Source: Kitasatospora sp. MAA19
Lineage (GTDB): Bacteria; Actinomycetota; Actinomycetes; Streptomycetales; Streptomycetaceae
Reading direction: 5' to 3'
Assembly (NCBI RefSeq): GCF_029894125.1
Contig: NZ_JARXYZ010000008.1
Coordinates: 124,001-188,000 of the forward strand
DNA: 64,000 nucleotides
Under the pieces are notes generated by a model. It was not told the origin of the DNA and searched no databases. It saw only the letters and a program-made list of their open reading frames with translations. The translations under genes and the position numbers were made by a program. The stretch's first letter is position 1. Each line of letters begins with the position of its first letter. Below are positions 24,511 to 35,909 of the stretch, piece after piece.

Positions 24511-26126
24511 TTCTGCTCACCTCCTGAGGTGGCGGCGACCGGGTGGGCCGGCGCCGGGTCGGTCTCGTGGACCTGCGAGAGCGTCGCGTTCACCGAGGGG
24601 TTGACCAGGTCGGTGAGCGGCTTGGGGTAGACGCCGAGCAGGATGGTCAGCGCCACCAGCGGGGCGACCACGGCGAGTTCGCGGACCTTGAGGTCGGGCA
24701 TCGTGCTGACCTCGGCCTTCACCGGGCCGGTCATGGTGCGCTGGTACAGCAGCAGGGCGTACAGCGCGGCCAGCACGATGCCGAAGGTCGCCACGATGCC
24801 GATCGCCGGGTAGCGGGTGAACGTGCCCACCAGCACCAGGAACTCGCTGACGAACGGCGCCAGCCCCGGCAGCGACAGGGTGGCCAGGCCACCGACCAGG
24901 AACGTCCCGGCGAGCACCGGGGCGACCTTCTGCACGCCGCCGTAGTCGGCGATCAGCCGCGAGCCGCGACGGGAGATCAGGAAGCCCGCCACCAGCATCC
25001 ACGCGGCGGTGGAGATGCCGTGGTTGACCATGTAGAGGGTGGCTCCGCTCTGACCCTGGCTGGTCAGCGCGAAGATGCCCATGATGATGAAGCCGAAGTG
25101 CGAGATCGAGGCGTAGGCGACCAGCCGCTTGATGTCCTTCTGACCGACCGCCAGCAGCGCGCCGTAGATGATCCCGATCACCGAGAGGACCAGGATCGCC
25201 GGGGCGAAGGTCTTCGAGGCATCCGGGAACAGGCCGAGGCAGAAGCGCAGCATCGCGAAGGTGCCGACCTTGTCCACCACGGCGGTGATCAGCACGGCGG
25301 TGCCAGCGGTGGCCTCGCCCATCGCGTTCGGCAGCCAGGTGTGCAGCGGCCACAGCGGGGCCTTCACCGCGAAGGCGAAGAAGAAGCCCAGGAACAGCGC
25401 CTTCTCGGCGGTGCCGGTCAGCTGCAGCTTGCCGTCGGCGATCGCCGAGGTGAGGGTCTGCAGGTCGAAGGTGCCCAGGCCCTGGTCCTGCGCGATCACG
25501 TACAGGCCGATCACGGCGGCCAGCATCACCAGGCCGCCGAGCAGGTTGTAGAGCAGGAATTTCACGGCCGCGTACGAGCGCTGGCGCGCCGCCTCGGGGC
25601 CGCCGGCCCGGTCGCCGAAGCCGCCGATCAGGAAGTACATCGGGATCAGCATGGCTTCGAAGAACACGTAGAACAGGAAGACGTCGGTGGCGTAGAAGGA
25701 GACGATCACCATCGCCTCCACCGCCAGGATCAGGGCGAAGAAGCCCTGGGTGCGGCGCCGGTTCTCGAACGTCCCGTCGGGCGCGACCGGGGCCGGGTCG
25801 GCGTCGTGCCAGGAGGCCAGCATCACCACCGGCACCAGGACGGCGGTGAGCAGGGCGAGGACGGCGCCGATGCCGTCCACGCCGAGCGAGAAGGTGATCC
25901 CGAAGGAGCGGATCCAGCTGTACGACTCGGTCAGCTGGTAGCGGGCGCCGTGCGGGTCGAACCGCGTCGCCACCACGGCGGCCAGCACCAGGGTGACGGC
26001 CGAGACGCCCAGGGCGACGGCCTTGGTGGTCGAGCGCCGGGCCTCGGTCGACCCGGCGGGCAGGGCGGCGGTCAGCACCGCGCCGGCCGCCGGGACGGCA
26101 CAGGTGACGGTCAGCAGCGCACTCAT
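24507..26126 (-). CDS. nuoM: NADH-quinone oxidoreductase subunit M
   Basis: 539 residues from ATG 26126 with GGGGAGG upstream. Around 14 membrane helices; typical phrases SWIRSFGITFSLGVDGIGAV, FYVFFEAMLIPMYFLIGGFG (with the conserved membrane Glu), KAPLWPLHTWLPNAMGEA and RLVAYASISHFGFIIMGIFA. Proton-translocating antiporter-like subunit of the membrane arm. It begins 37 nt after nuoL, the largest gap after that between nuoB and nuoA. Confidence 0.97.
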   Translation of the reverse strand: MSALLTVTCAVPAAGAVLTAALPAGSTEARRSTTKAVALGVSAVTLVLAAVVATRFDPHGARYQLTESYSWIRSFGITFSLGVDGIGAVLALLTAVLVPVVMLASWHDADPAPVAPDGTFENRRRTQGFFALILAVEAMVIVSFYATDVFLFYVFFEAMLIPMYFLIGGFGDRAGGPEAARQRSYAAVKFLLYNLLGGLVMLAAVIGLYVIAQDQGLGTFDLQTLTSAIADGKLQLTGTAEKALFLGFFFAFAVKAPLWPLHTWLPNAMGEATAGTAVLITAVVDKVGTFAMLRFCLGLFPDASKTFAPAILVLSVIGIIYGALLAVGQKDIKRLVAYASISHFGFIIMGIFALTSQGQSGATLYMVNHGISTAAWMLVAGFLISRRGSRLIADYGGVQKVAPVLAGTFLVGGLATLSLPGLAPFVSEFLVLVGTFTRYPAIGIVATFGIVLAALYALLLYQRTMTGPVKAEVSTMPDLKVRELAVVAPLVALTILLGVYPKPLTDLVNPSVNATLSQVHETDPAPAHPVAATSGGEQK

Positions 26127-26163
26127 GCCAGACCTCCCCGACGGATTTCGTGATCCCTATCCA

Positions 26164-28077
26164 TCAGACGGACCTCATCAGGAGAGTCGTGGCGACCAGC
26201 ACCAGCGTGCCGCCGAACATGGAGAGCGCGTACGAGCGGACGAAGCCGTTCTGGACCCTGCGCAGCCGACCGGAGATGCCGCCGATGGTGGCGGCCAGAC
26301 CGTTGACGAAGCCGTCCAGGCCGCGGCTGTCGAAGTAGACCAGCGCCGCGGTGAGCGCCGAGCCCGGGCGGACCAGGACGGCGTGGTTGAAGTCGTCCTG
26401 GAGCAGGTCGCGGCGGGCGGCCCGGGTGAGCGGGGAGCCGACCGGCGGCACCACGGGGACGGCGGAGCGCCCGTACATCAGGTACGAGACGGCGACGCCG
26501 GCCAGCATGCAGGCCGTGGTGAGCAGGGTGACCACCAGCGGGGCGAGCGGCGAGTCGCCCTCGGAATGGCCGGTGACCGGCTCCAGCCAGGTCAGGAACG
26601 AGCCGTTGTAGGCGAACAGCCCGCCCGCGAAGACCGAGCCGAAGGCCAGCAGGACCATCGGGATCGTCATGGTCTTCGGCGACTCGTGCGGGTGCGGGGC
26701 GTTGCCGTCGGCGTCGGGCTGCCAGCGCTTCTCGCCGAAGAAGGTCAGGAGCATCACCCGGGTCATGTAGAACGCGGTGACGGCGGCGCCGACCAGCGCG
26801 CACAGGCCGAGGATCCAGCCCTCGGTGCCGCCCTTGGCGAAGGCCGCCTCGATGATCTTGTCCTTGGAGAAGAAGCCGGACAGGCCGGGGAAGCCGATGA
26901 TCGCCAGGTAGCCGAGGCCGAAGGTGACGAAGGTGACCGGCATGTGCTTGCGCAGGCCACCGTAGTGACGCATGTCCACCTCGTCGTTCATGCCGTGCAT
27001 GACCGACCCGGCGCCGAGGAACAGCCCGGCCTTGAAGAAGCCGTGCGTCACCAGGTGCATGATCGCGAAGGCGTAGCCGATCGGGCCGAGCCCGGCCGCC
27101 AGCACCATGTAGCCGATCTGCGACATGGTCGACCCGGCCAGCGCCTTCTTGATGTCGTCCTTGGCGCAACCGACGATCGCACCGAACAGCAGCGTGACCG
27201 CGCCGACCACCACCACGGCGGTCTGCGCGTCCGGCGCCAGGTCGAAGATCGCGGACGAGCGGGTGATCAGGTAGACGCCAGCGGTCACCATGGTGGCCGC
27301 GTGGATCAGCGCCGACACCGGGGTCGGGCCCTCCATGGCGTCGCCGAGCCAGGACTGCAGCGGCACCTGCGCGGACTTGCCGCAGGCCGCCAGCAGCAGC
27401 ATCAGGCCGATCGCCGTCAGCTTGCCCTCGCTCGCCTGGGCCGCCCCGCCGACGGTGCCCGCCGAACCGAGGATGGGTTCGAAGGAGAAGGAGCCGAACT
27501 CGACGAACATCAGCATGATCGCGATCGACAGGCCCATGTCGCCGACCCGGTTGACGATGAAGGCCTTCTTCGCCGCCGTCGCCGCGCTCGGCTTGTGCTG
27601 CCAGAAGCCGATCAGCAGGTACGAGGCGAGGCCCACGCCCTCCCAACCGAAGTACAGCAGCAGGTAGTTGTCGGCGACCACCAGCAGCAGCATGGCGGCC
27701 AGGAACAGGTTCAGGTACGCGAAGAAGCGGCGTCGGCGCTCGTCGTGCGCCATGTAGCCCACCGAGTACAGGTGGATCAGCGTGCCGACGCCGGTGATCA
27801 ACAGGACGAAGGTCATCGACAACTGGTCGAGCCGGAACGAGATGTCGGCCTGGAAGCCGTTCACCGGGATCCAGCTGAACAGGTGCTTGGTGATGGCCCG
27901 GTGCTCGGCCTCGCGGCCCAGCATGTCCGAGAACAGCGCCAGGCCGAAGCCGAACGAGAGCGCCGCGAGGGCGGTGGCCAGCCAGTGGCCGAAGCGGTCC
28001 AGTGCCCGGCCGCCGAGCAGGAGCAGGGCGGCGCCGGCCAGCGGGGCCGCCACCAGCAGCGGAATGAGAGAGTTCAC
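26164..28077 (-). CDS. nuoL: NADH-quinone oxidoreductase subunit L
   Basis: 637 residues from GTG 28077 with GGAGGG upstream. NuoL signature segments: [80 protein letters not shown], and the long lateral helix region at the C-terminus ([17 protein letters not shown] onward). It is the distal antiporter-like proton pump of complex I. Length matches the family (~610-650). Confidence 0.97.
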   Translation of the reverse strand: MNSLIPLLVAAPLAGAALLLLGGRALDRFGHWLATALAALSFGFGLALFSDMLGREAEHRAITKHLFSWIPVNGFQADISFRLDQLSMTFVLLITGVGTLIHLYSVGYMAHDERRRRFFAYLNLFLAAMLLLVVADNYLLLYFGWEGVGLASYLLIGFWQHKPSAATAAKKAFIVNRVGDMGLSIAIMLMFVEFGSFSFEPILGSAGTVGGAAQASEGKLTAIGLMLLLAACGKSAQVPLQSWLGDAMEGPTPVSALIHAATMVTAGVYLITRSSAIFDLAPDAQTAVVVVGAVTLLFGAIVGCAKDDIKKALAGSTMSQIGYMVLAAGLGPIGYAFAIMHLVTHGFFKAGLFLGAGSVMHGMNDEVDMRHYGGLRKHMPVTFVTFGLGYLAIIGFPGLSGFFSKDKIIEAAFAKGGTEGWILGLCALVGAAVTAFYMTRVMLLTFFGEKRWQPDADGNAPHPHESPKTMTIPMVLLAFGSVFAGGLFAYNGSFLTWLEPVTGHSEGDSPLAPLVVTLLTTACMLAGVAVSYLMYGRSAVPVVPPVGSPLTRAARRDLLQDDFNHAVLVRPGSALTAALVYFDSRGLDGFVNGLAATIGGISGRLRRVQNGFVRSYALSMFGGTLVLVATTLLMRSV

Positions 28078-28090
28078 CGAGGCCCTCCGC

Positions 28091-28390
28091 CTACAGCTTC
28101 ATCAGATTGCTGTCGTCGACCGAAGCGGAGTGCCTGGTCCGGAAGATGGAGACGATGATGGCGAGGCCGACCACGACCTCGGCCGCCGCGACCACCATCG
28201 TGAAGAACGCGATGATCTGGCCGTCCAGGGTGCCGTGCAGCCGGGAGAAGGTCACCAGGGCGAGGTTCGAGGCGTTCAGCATCAGCTCCACGCACATGAA
28301 CAGCACGATCGCGTTGCGCCGGATGAGCACCCCGGCGGCCCCGATGGTGAACAACAGGGCGGAGAGGTACAGGTAGTTGACCGGGTTCAC
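28091..28390 (-). CDS. nuoK: NADH-quinone oxidoreductase subunit K
   Basis: 99 residues from GTG 28390, overlapping the nuoJ stop (GTGA). Three membrane helices with the conserved proton-channel Glu residues in [20 protein letters not shown] and [20 protein letters not shown]. Usual length for NuoK. Small membrane-arm subunit at the interface with NuoJ and NuoA. Confidence 0.96.
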   Translation of the reverse strand: MNPVNYLYLSALLFTIGAAGVLIRRNAIVLFMCVELMLNASNLALVTFSRLHGTLDGQIIAFFTMVVAAAEVVVGLAIIVSIFRTRHSASVDDSNLMKL

Positions 28391-29301
28391 TCCGCGCCCT
28401 CCTGGTCGGCCTTCGGAACGTCCGTCTGCGCGTCCGGCTGCTGGGCCGGCACCGGCTCCAGGGACTTGCGCGGCCCGGCGACCGTCGGCCGCTCGGACGA
28501 CGGCCGGCCCAGCCAGTCGGCCGTGGTGTTCTCCAGCTCGGCCATCCGCCGCAGCATCTCCTGGCTGACGTCCCGGATCTGGCCGCGCTCGCGCAGCGTC
28601 TCCATCACCGAGTCCTCCGCGATCGTGCCGTCCGGCAGCAGCGCCGGGATGTCCACCGCGTTGTGCCGCGCGTACACGCCCGGCGCCGGCAGCGGCGGCA
28701 GCTGGATGTTGTCCTTGACCCGCTGCGCGGCCAGCTCGCGCTGCGTCTTCGGGGCCTTCACGTGCTCGCGGTGGGTCAGCACCATCGCGCCGATCGCCGC
28801 GGTGATCAGCAGCGCGCCGGTGACCTCGAAGGCCCACACGTAGCGGGTGAAGATCAGCCGGGCCAGGCCCGGCACGTTGCCCTCGGCGTTCGCCTCGGAC
28901 AGGCCGGTGAAGTGGTTCAGCCTGGCGTCGGCGATCCCGGCGATCAGCAGCACGCCGAAGCCCAGCCCGCACAGCACCGCGGCGAACCGCTGGCCCTTCA
29001 GCTGCTCCTTCAAGGAGTCCTCGCTGGTGACGCCGACCAGCATCACCACGAACAGGAAGAGCATCATGATCGCGCCGGTGTAGACGACGATCTGCACCAC
29101 GCCCAGGAACACCGCGCCCTGGGCCATGTAACAGACCGCCAGCGCCAGCATCGTGGCGGCCAGGCACAACGCGCTGTGCACGGCCTTGCGCATCAGCACC
29201 ATGCCGAGCGCGCCGCCGACCGCGACCACCGCGAGCACCCAGAACTGGACGGCCTCCCCGAGGGAGGTCGTCCCGGTGGCGGCCAGGTTCAGGGCAGTCA
29301 C
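28387..29301 (-). CDS. nuoJ: NADH-quinone oxidoreductase subunit J
   Basis: 304 residues from GTG 29301 (GTGA overlap with nuoI). Five membrane helices in the first ~175 residues, including [20 protein letters not shown], the flexible helix-3 region of NuoJ. The hydrophilic C-terminal tail (~180-304, from [20 protein letters not shown] to KADQEGAE) is about 100 residues longer than the E. coli protein, as in other streptomycetes; its role is unknown. Confidence 0.95.
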   Translation of the reverse strand: MTALNLAATGTTSLGEAVQFWVLAVVAVGGALGMVLMRKAVHSALCLAATMLALAVCYMAQGAVFLGVVQIVVYTGAIMMLFLFVVMLVGVTSEDSLKEQLKGQRFAAVLCGLGFGVLLIAGIADARLNHFTGLSEANAEGNVPGLARLIFTRYVWAFEVTGALLITAAIGAMVLTHREHVKAPKTQRELAAQRVKDNIQLPPLPAPGVYARHNAVDIPALLPDGTIAEDSVMETLRERGQIRDVSQEMLRRMAELENTTADWLGRPSSERPTVAGPRKSLEPVPAQQPDAQTDVPKADQEGAE

Positions 29302-29900
29302 TGCTGGACCTCCCTCTCCCGGTCGGTGCGCTCCTGCTGGACCGTCCCGGGCGCCGCCGCGGTGATCTCGCCCCGGTAGTACGCGCCCTCGTCGGCGCCC
29401 GGGAAGATCGTGTGCGGGGAGTCCACCATGCCCTCGGACAGGCCCACCAGCAGTTGCTCCTTGGTGAAGATCAGGTCCTTGCGCGAGGAGTCGGCCAGCT
29501 CGTACTCGTTGGTCATGGTGAGCGCCCGGGTCGGGCAGGCCTCGATACACAGCCCGCACAGGATGCAGCGGGCGTAGTTGATCTGGTAGACCGCGCCGTA
29601 GCGCTCGCCGGGCGAGTAGCGCTCCTCGTCCCGGTTGTCGGCGCCCTCCACGTAGATGGCGTCGGCCGGGCAGGCCCACGCGCACAGCTCGCAGCCGACG
29701 CACTTCTCCAGGCCGTCCGGGTGCCGGTTCAGCTGGTGGCGGCCGTGGAAGCGCGGAGCGGTGGGCTTCTTCTGCTCCGGGTACTGCTCGGTGAGCCGCT
29801 TCTTGAACATGGCCTTGAAGGTCACGCCGAAGCCGGCGGCCGGGCCGAGGATCGACGGCTTGTCGGGCCGCTCGGCCCGGTCCGTCTGGTCGGACGACAT
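29298..29900 (-). CDS. nuoI: NADH-quinone oxidoreductase subunit I
   Basis: 200 residues. Two 4Fe-4S motifs of the ferredoxin type: [16 protein letters not shown] (~67-82) and [16 protein letters not shown] (~110-125) hold clusters N6a and N6b, which pass electrons to NuoB. The N-terminal amphipathic segment ([19 protein letters not shown]) contacts the membrane. Starts 6 nt after the nuoH stop. Confidence 0.97.
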   Translation of the reverse strand: MSSDQTDRAERPDKPSILGPAAGFGVTFKAMFKKRLTEQYPEQKKPTAPRFHGRHQLNRHPDGLEKCVGCELCAWACPADAIYVEGADNRDEERYSPGERYGAVYQINYARCILCGLCIEACPTRALTMTNEYELADSSRKDLIFTKEQLLVGLSEGMVDSPHTIFPGADEGAYYRGEITAAAPGTVQQERTDREREVQQ

Positions 29901-29906
29901 CTCGGT

Positions 29907-31241
29907 TCAGCTCCCTTCGGAATGGTCGGCCCCGTTGAGGGCGTCCTGGAGTTGCTTCGGGGCACGGCTGCGCCGGCGCGGCACCGGCGGGAGCTCCTGG
30001 CCGGGCAGCGGCGGCACCGGGTAGCCGCCCGCCATCGGATCGAACCCGCCCTCGGGAGACTCGGGTTCGGGCTCGGACTCGGGGGCCTTCTTCAGGAAGT
30101 CCCGCAGCAGGGCGAGCAGCAGGATCACCCCGACCGGGGCACCGACGTACAGCACCACCTCGCCGAAGCCGTAGCCCTCGTTGCGCAGCGCCCGCACGCT
30201 GGCGATCAGCACCAGCCACACCAGCGAGACCGGGATCAGCACCTTCCAGCCCAGCTTCATGAACTGGTCGTAGCGGAACCGGGGCAGCGTGCCGCGCAGC
30301 CAGATGAAGAAGAACAGCAGCAGCTGGATCTTCAGCGTGATCCACAGCATCGGCCACCAGCCGTGGTTGGCGCCCGCCCAGAAGGTCGACACCGGCCACG
30401 GGGCCCGCCAGCCGCCCAGGAACAGGGTGGAGGCGACGGCCGAGACGGTCACCATGTTGACGTACTCGGCCAGCATGAACATCGCGAACTTCAGCGAGGA
30501 GTACTCGGTGTTGAAGCCGCCGACCAGCTCGCCCTCGGCCTCCGGGAGGTCGAACGGCGCCCGGTTGGTCTCGCCGACCATCGCGACGATGTAGACGATG
30601 AACGACACCGGCAGCAGCGCCGCGAACCAGGTCGGCTGCTGGTGCGCCACGATCTCCGAGGTCGACATCGACCCCGAGTAGATGAACACCGCCGCGAACG
30701 ACAGGCCCATCGCGATCTCGTAGCTGATCATCTGCGCGGCCGAGCGCACCCCGCCCAGCAGCGGGTACGTCGAACCGGACGACCAGCCGGCCAGCACGAT
30801 GCCGTAGATGCCGATCGAGGCCGTCGCCAGGATGTACAGCAGCGCCACCGGGAAGTCGGTCAGCTGCATCGCCGTCCGGGTGCCGAAGATCGACACCTCG
30901 TTGCCGGCCGGGCCGAACGGGATCACCGCGAAGGCCATGAACGCCGGGATGGCGCAGACGATCGGGGCCAGGATGTAGACCACCTTGTCCGCACCCTTGA
31001 CCACCAGGTCTTCCTTGAGCGCCAGCTTCACGCCGTCCGCCAGGGACTGCAGCATCCCCCAGGGGCCGTGCCGGTTCGGCCCGATGCGCAACTGCATCCA
31101 GGCCACCACCTTGCGCTCCCAGACGATCGCGATCAGCACCGTCAGGACCAGGAAGCCGAAGCAGAACACCGCCTTCAGCAGCACCAGCCACCACGGGTCC
31201 TGGCCGAAGAAGTGGAGCGTCTCGTACGGCTGCGGAGTCAT
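29907..31241 (-). CDS. nuoH: NADH-quinone oxidoreductase subunit H
   Basis: 444 residues from ATG 31241 (ATGA overlap with nuoG). Eight or nine membrane helices with the quinone-chamber motifs [57 protein letters not shown] (conserved acidic loop) and [13 protein letters not shown]. The C-terminal ~60 residues after the last helix are Pro/Glu-rich ([13 protein letters not shown]) and basic at the end, an extension typical of actinobacteria. Confidence 0.97.
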   Translation of the reverse strand: MTPQPYETLHFFGQDPWWLVLLKAVFCFGFLVLTVLIAIVWERKVVAWMQLRIGPNRHGPWGMLQSLADGVKLALKEDLVVKGADKVVYILAPIVCAIPAFMAFAVIPFGPAGNEVSIFGTRTAMQLTDFPVALLYILATASIGIYGIVLAGWSSGSTYPLLGGVRSAAQMISYEIAMGLSFAAVFIYSGSMSTSEIVAHQQPTWFAALLPVSFIVYIVAMVGETNRAPFDLPEAEGELVGGFNTEYSSLKFAMFMLAEYVNMVTVSAVASTLFLGGWRAPWPVSTFWAGANHGWWPMLWITLKIQLLLFFFIWLRGTLPRFRYDQFMKLGWKVLIPVSLVWLVLIASVRALRNEGYGFGEVVLYVGAPVGVILLLALLRDFLKKAPESEPEPESPEGGFDPMAGGYPVPPLPGQELPPVPRRRSRAPKQLQDALNGADHSEGS

Positions 31242-33796
31242 CGGTCCTCCCCTTCGCTGCCCGCGTCGTCGGCCTGGGCGCCGGCCGGGGCCCCGGTCTC
31301 GGCCGAGGTCTTGGCGGGCGGTTCGGCCGCCGCCGCGGCGATCGTGACCAGGTGGCCGACGGTGGTGCCGAGCGCGCGCTGGGCGCCGCCCGGTGTGGAG
31401 TTGAGCGGGATCCAGACCGTGCGGTCCGGGATCGAGTCGGTGACCTCCAGCGGCAGGGTCAGCGAGCCCGCCGGGCCGGTCAGCCGCAGCGCCGCACCCG
31501 CCTCGGCGCCGGCCTGCCCGGCACCGATCTCCTTCGCGGTGACCGGCGAGACCCGGGCCACCGCCCGGTGCCGGGTGCCCGCCAGGTGCGGATCGCCCTG
31601 CTGCAGCGTGCCGTTGTCCAGCAGCTGACGCCAACCCGCCAGCACCGCCTGGCCGGTGGCCGGGCGGGGCAGCAGGCCGGGGTGCGCGGCCGGGTCGGCG
31701 GACCGGTCACCCGTCCACGGGGTGAAGTGGTCCAGCTCCAGCCGGGCCGCCCGGACGTCCGGCAGGCCGAGCCGGTGGCCCAGCGCGTCCGCCAGCATGG
31801 TCAGCACCCGCAGGTCCGAGTACAGGTGGCGGCCCATCTGCTGGTCGGGCTTGAGCGCCGCCTCGAACATCCGCACCCGGCCCTCCCAGTCCAGGAAGGT
31901 GCCGGCCTTCTCCGCCACCGCCGCCACCGGCAGCACCACGTCGGCGCGCGCCGTCACCGCGGAGGGCCGCAGCTCCAGCGACACCACGAACGGCACCGCC
32001 GCCAGCGCCTCGTCGGCCAGCGCCGGATCCGGCAGGTCGTCCGGGTCGACGCCGCCGACCAGCAGCGCGTCCAGGTCGCCGTGCGCGGCCGCCGCGAGAA
32101 TCTGGTCGGTGTCCCGGCCCAGCCGGGACGGCAGCTCCGCCACGCCCCACAGCGCGGCGGCCTCCGCCCGGGCCGCCGGGGCCGCCACCGGACGGCCGCC
32201 CGGCAGCAGCCCCGGCAGCGCACCCGCCTCGACCGCGCCCCGCTCACCGGCCCGGCGCGGCACCCAGGCCAGCCGCGCGCCGGTCGCGTGCGCCAGCCGC
32301 AGCAGCGCCGTCAGCGCGCCCGGGGTGGCGGCCAGCCGCTCGCCCGCCAGGATCACCGCGCCCGGGCTGCGCAGCAGCTCCGCGGCCCGCCCGGCCTCGT
32401 CGTTCAGCGGCTCGTCGGCGGCCAGCGCGGCGAACCACTCCGCCTCCGTGCCCGGGGCGGCCGGCAGCAGCGTGCCGTTCAGCTTGGCCAGGCCCCGGGA
32501 GGCGAACGCCGCCACCGAGTACACCTTCAGGCCCCGGTCGCGGGCGGCCTTGCGCAGCCGCAGGAAGACGATCGGCGACTCCTCCTCCGGCTCGAAGCCC
32601 GCCAGCAGCACCGCCGGCGCCTGCTCCAGCTGCTCGTAGGTCAGGCCCTCGCCGTCCACGTCCACCCCGCGCCCGGCGACGGCCGCGGCCAGGAAGTCCG
32701 CCTCCTCGCCGCTGTGCGGGCGGGCCCGGAAGTCCACGTCGTTGGTGCCGAGCACCACCCGCGCGAACTTGGCGTACGCGTAGGCGTCCTCGACGGTCAC
32801 CCGTCCGCCGGTCAGCACCCCGGTCCGGGCGCCGCGCAGACCCTCGGCCGCCCGGGCCAGCGCCTCCGGCCAGGAGGCGGGCACCAGTTCGCCGTCCACC
32901 CGCACCAGCGGGGTGGTGATCCGGTCCCGCTGCTGGGCGTAGCGGAACGCGAACCGCCCCTTGTCGCAGTTCCACTCCTCGTTGACCGCCGGGTCCTCAC
33001 CCGCCAGCCGGCGCAGCACCTTGCCGCGCCGGTGGTCGGTGCGCTGGGCGCAGCCGGCGGAGCAGTGCTCGCACACGCTGGGCGAGGAGACCAGGTCGAA
33101 CGGGCGCGAGCGGAAACGATAAGCCGCCGACGTCAGCGCACCCACCGGGCAGATCTGGATGGTGTTCCCGGAGAAGTACGAGTCGAGCGGCTCGGCGTCC
33201 CCGATGCCGACCTGCTGCAGCGCCCCGCGCTCCAGCAGGTCGATGAACGGGTCCCCGGCGATCTGCTGCGAGAAGCGGGTGCAGCGCGCGCACAGCACGC
33301 AGCGCTCCCGGTCCAGCAGCACCTGCGTACTGAGCGGGATCGGCTTCTCGTAGGTGCGCTTCATCCCCTCGAAGCGGCTGTCGGCGTCGCCGGTGGACAT
33401 CGCCTGGTTCTGCAGCGGACACTCGCCGCCCTTGTCGCAGACCGGGCAGTCCAGCGGGTGGTTGATCAGCAGCAGCTCCATCACGCCGCGCTGCGCCTTC
33501 TCGGCCACCGGCGAGCTCACCTGCGTGCGCACCACCATGCCCTCGGCGACCGGGATGGTGCACGAGGCGACGGGCTTGCGCTGCCCCTCGATCTCGACGA
33601 TGCACTGCCGGCAGGCGCCGGCCGGGTCGAGCAGCGGGTGGTCGCAGAAGCGCGGGATCTGGGTGCCGATCTGTTCGGCGGCCCGGATCACCAACGTCCC
33701 CTTGGGGACCTGCACTTCGACGCCGTCGATGGTGAGCGTGACCAGTTCGACCGCGGCCTTGTCGCCCGTGGAGGTGGATGGCTCTGTGATCGTCAC
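31238..33796 (-). CDS. nuoG: NADH-quinone oxidoreductase subunit G
   Basis: 852 residues from GTG 33796 (GTGA overlap with nuoF). N-terminal 2Fe-2S domain ([20 protein letters not shown]), His-Cys3 4Fe-4S region ([20 protein letters not shown]), the [16 protein letters not shown] cluster site, and the extra N7-type CEHCSAGC motif, followed by the molybdopterin-oxidoreductase-like domain (~250-700), which has lost the cofactor. Carries electrons along the peripheral arm to NuoI. The C-terminal part is Ala-rich and variable. Confidence 0.96.
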   Translation of the reverse strand: MTITEPSTSTGDKAAVELVTLTIDGVEVQVPKGTLVIRAAEQIGTQIPRFCDHPLLDPAGACRQCIVEIEGQRKPVASCTIPVAEGMVVRTQVSSPVAEKAQRGVMELLLINHPLDCPVCDKGGECPLQNQAMSTGDADSRFEGMKRTYEKPIPLSTQVLLDRERCVLCARCTRFSQQIAGDPFIDLLERGALQQVGIGDAEPLDSYFSGNTIQICPVGALTSAAYRFRSRPFDLVSSPSVCEHCSAGCAQRTDHRRGKVLRRLAGEDPAVNEEWNCDKGRFAFRYAQQRDRITTPLVRVDGELVPASWPEALARAAEGLRGARTGVLTGGRVTVEDAYAYAKFARVVLGTNDVDFRARPHSGEEADFLAAAVAGRGVDVDGEGLTYEQLEQAPAVLLAGFEPEEESPIVFLRLRKAARDRGLKVYSVAAFASRGLAKLNGTLLPAAPGTEAEWFAALAADEPLNDEAGRAAELLRSPGAVILAGERLAATPGALTALLRLAHATGARLAWVPRRAGERGAVEAGALPGLLPGGRPVAAPAARAEAAALWGVAELPSRLGRDTDQILAAAAHGDLDALLVGGVDPDDLPDPALADEALAAVPFVVSLELRPSAVTARADVVLPVAAVAEKAGTFLDWEGRVRMFEAALKPDQQMGRHLYSDLRVLTMLADALGHRLGLPDVRAARLELDHFTPWTGDRSADPAAHPGLLPRPATGQAVLAGWRQLLDNGTLQQGDPHLAGTRHRAVARVSPVTAKEIGAGQAGAEAGAALRLTGPAGSLTLPLEVTDSIPDRTVWIPLNSTPGGAQRALGTTVGHLVTIAAAAAEPPAKTSAETGAPAGAQADDAGSEGEDR

Positions 33797-35154
33797 GCGT
33801 GCACCTCCCTTTCGGTGGCGGACTGGTGGCCGGGGCGGGGGCCGTCGGCCCAGACGGTGGAGGCGGCCGGGTCGAACGGGCAGCGGCGCTCGGCCAGGTG
33901 CTGCTCGTACTCGGCCCGGAAGTACTGGAGGGAGGAGACGATCGGGCTGGCGGCACCGTCACCCAGTGCGCAGAAGGACTTGCCGTTGATGTTGTCGGCG
34001 ATGTCGAGGAGTTTCTCCAGATCCCCCTCGACGCCCTCGCCCGCCTCGATCCGCTTGAGCAGCTGGACCAGCCAGTAGGTGCCCTCGCGGCAGGGGGTGC
34101 ACTTGCCGCAGGACTCGTGGGCGTAGAACTCCGTCCAGCGGGTGACCGCCCGCACCACGCAGGTGGTCTCGTCGAAGACCTGCAGCGCCTTGGTGCCGAG
34201 CATCGAGCCGGCCGCGGCGACGCCCTCGTAGTCCAGCGGGACGTCCAGGTACTCGTCGGTGAACATCGGGGTGGACGAGCCGCCCGGGGTCCAGAACTTC
34301 AGCCGGTGGCCGGACCGGACGCCGCCGCTCATGTCCAGCAGCTGGCGCAGCGTGATGCCCAGCGGCGCCTCGTACTGGCCGGGGTTGGTGACGTGGCCGG
34401 AGAGCGAGTAGAGCGTGAAGCCGGGGGACTTCTCGGTGCCCAGGCCCTTGAACCACTCCTTGCCGCGGGCCAGGATCGGCGGCACCGAGGCGATCGACTC
34501 CACGTTGTTGACCACCGTCGGGCACGCGTACAGGCCGGCGATCGCCGGGAACGGCGGGCGCAGCCGGGGCTGGCCTCGGCGGCCCTCCAGCGAGTCCAGC
34601 AGCGCCGTCTCCTCGCCGCAGATGTAGGCGCCGGCGCCGGCGTGCACGGTGATGTCGAGGTTCGCGCCCGAGCCGAGGATGTCCCGGCCCAGCAGCCCGG
34701 CCTGGTACGCCTCGGCGACGGCCGCGTGCAGGCGGCGCAGCACCGGGACGACCTCGCCGCGCAGGTAGATGAACGCGTGGTCGCAGCGGATCGCGTAGGA
34801 GGCGATGATCATGCCCTCGATCAGCGCGTGCGGGTTGGCGAACAGCAGCGGGATGTCCTTGCAGGTGCCCGGCTCGGACTCGTCCGCGTTGACCACCAGG
34901 TAGTGCGGCTTGCCGTCGTTCTGCGGGATGAACTGCCACTTCATCCCGGTGGGGAAGCCGGCGCCGCCGCGGCCGCGCAGCCCGGCGTCCTTGACCAGGG
35001 CGATCACGTCGTCCGGCGGCATGGCCAGGGCCGCCTTGAGGCCCTCGTAGCCCTGGTGGCGACGGTAGGTGGCGAGCGTCCAGGGGCGGCTGTCGTCCCA
35101 GGAGGCCGACAGGACGGGGGTGAGCAGCTTCTCGGCCGGCTCGGCGGAGGTCAT
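33793..35154 (-). CDS. nuoF: NADH-quinone oxidoreductase subunit F
   Basis: 453 residues from ATG 35154; GTG 35157 directly before it is an alternative that would give the GTGA overlap used elsewhere in the operon. FMN/NADH-binding motifs [19 protein letters not shown] and [20 protein letters not shown], and the N3 cluster ligands [15 protein letters not shown] near the C-terminus. It accepts hydride from NADH. All ligands are present, so the complex can use NADH, not only ferredoxin. Confidence 0.97.
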   Translation of the reverse strand: MTSAEPAEKLLTPVLSASWDDSRPWTLATYRRHQGYEGLKAALAMPPDDVIALVKDAGLRGRGGAGFPTGMKWQFIPQNDGKPHYLVVNADESEPGTCKDIPLLFANPHALIEGMIIASYAIRCDHAFIYLRGEVVPVLRRLHAAVAEAYQAGLLGRDILGSGANLDITVHAGAGAYICGEETALLDSLEGRRGQPRLRPPFPAIAGLYACPTVVNNVESIASVPPILARGKEWFKGLGTEKSPGFTLYSLSGHVTNPGQYEAPLGITLRQLLDMSGGVRSGHRLKFWTPGGSSTPMFTDEYLDVPLDYEGVAAAGSMLGTKALQVFDETTCVVRAVTRWTEFYAHESCGKCTPCREGTYWLVQLLKRIEAGEGVEGDLEKLLDIADNINGKSFCALGDGAASPIVSSLQYFRAEYEQHLAERRCPFDPAASTVWADGPRPGHQSATEREVHA

Positions 35155-35909
35155 CACGCTTCGGTCCCTTCGTGACCGGTTCCCTCGTGGCGGGGAGCGA
35201 CGACCCGGGTGCCGCCGGTGCCGGGCAGCGCCTCGCCCTTGGCCAGCCGCAGGCCGGCCAGCGAGGGCGCGCCGCCGGCACCGGACTCGTCGTTGGCGCC
35301 CGGGCGCTCGTCGGGGAAGCCGGCCAGGATCCGGGCGGTCTCCTTGAAGTCGCACAGCCGGGCGCCGCGGGTCGGCCGGACCTCGCGGCCGGCCCGCAGG
35401 TCGTCCACCAGCTGCCGGGCGCTGTCCGGGGTCTGGTCGTCGAAGAACTCCCAGTTGACCATCACCACGGGGGCGTAGTCGCAGGCCGCGTTGCACTCGA
35501 TGTGCTCGATCGAGATCTCGCCGTCCTCGGTGGTCTCGTTGTTGCGCACGCCGAGGTGCTGCTGGAGCTCGGCGAAGATCTGGTCGCCGCCGAGCACCGC
35601 GCACAGGGTGTTGGTGCAGACCCCGACGTGGTACTTACCGGCCGGGCGCCGCCGGTACATGGTGTAGAAGGTGGCGACCGCAGTGACCTCGGCGGTGGTG
35701 AGGTCCAACTGCTCGGCGCAGAACCGGATGCCGGTCGGGCTGACGAAGCCCTCCTCGGCCTGCACCAGGTGCAGCAGCGGCAGCAGCGCCGACCGGGCCT
35801 GCGGGTAGCGGGAGATCAGCTCGGCGGCGTCGGCGGCCAGCCGGGCGTGCACCTCCTCGGGGTACGGTGTGGCCGGCAGCGCCGGCATCCCCAACTGGAC
35901 GTCTGTCAC
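35154..35909 (-). CDS. nuoE: NADH-quinone oxidoreductase subunit E
   Basis: 251 residues from GTG 35909 (GTGA overlap with nuoD). Thioredoxin-like 2Fe-2S domain with ligands in [11 protein letters not shown] and [15 protein letters not shown], preceded by the helical part ([35 protein letters not shown]). The C-terminal ~60 residues (from [16 protein letters not shown]) are longer than in E. coli. Forms the NADH dehydrogenase module with NuoF and NuoG. Confidence 0.96.
   Translation of the reverse strand: MTDVQLGMPALPATPYPEEVHARLAADAAELISRYPQARSALLPLLHLVQAEEGFVSPTGIRFCAEQLDLTTAEVTAVATFYTMYRRRPAGKYHVGVCTNTLCAVLGGDQIFAELQQHLGVRNNETTEDGEISIEHIECNAACDYAPVVMVNWEFFDDQTPDSARQLVDDLRAGREVRPTRGARLCDFKETARILAGFPDERPGANDESGAGGAPSLAGLRLAKGEALPGTGGTRVVAPRHEGTGHEGTEA

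Noticed and set aside
22702-28158. Long plus-strand frames opposite nuoN, nuoM and nuoL
   Set aside because: Gln/His/Arg/Glu-rich shadow translations of membrane-protein genes, without start signals or domains.
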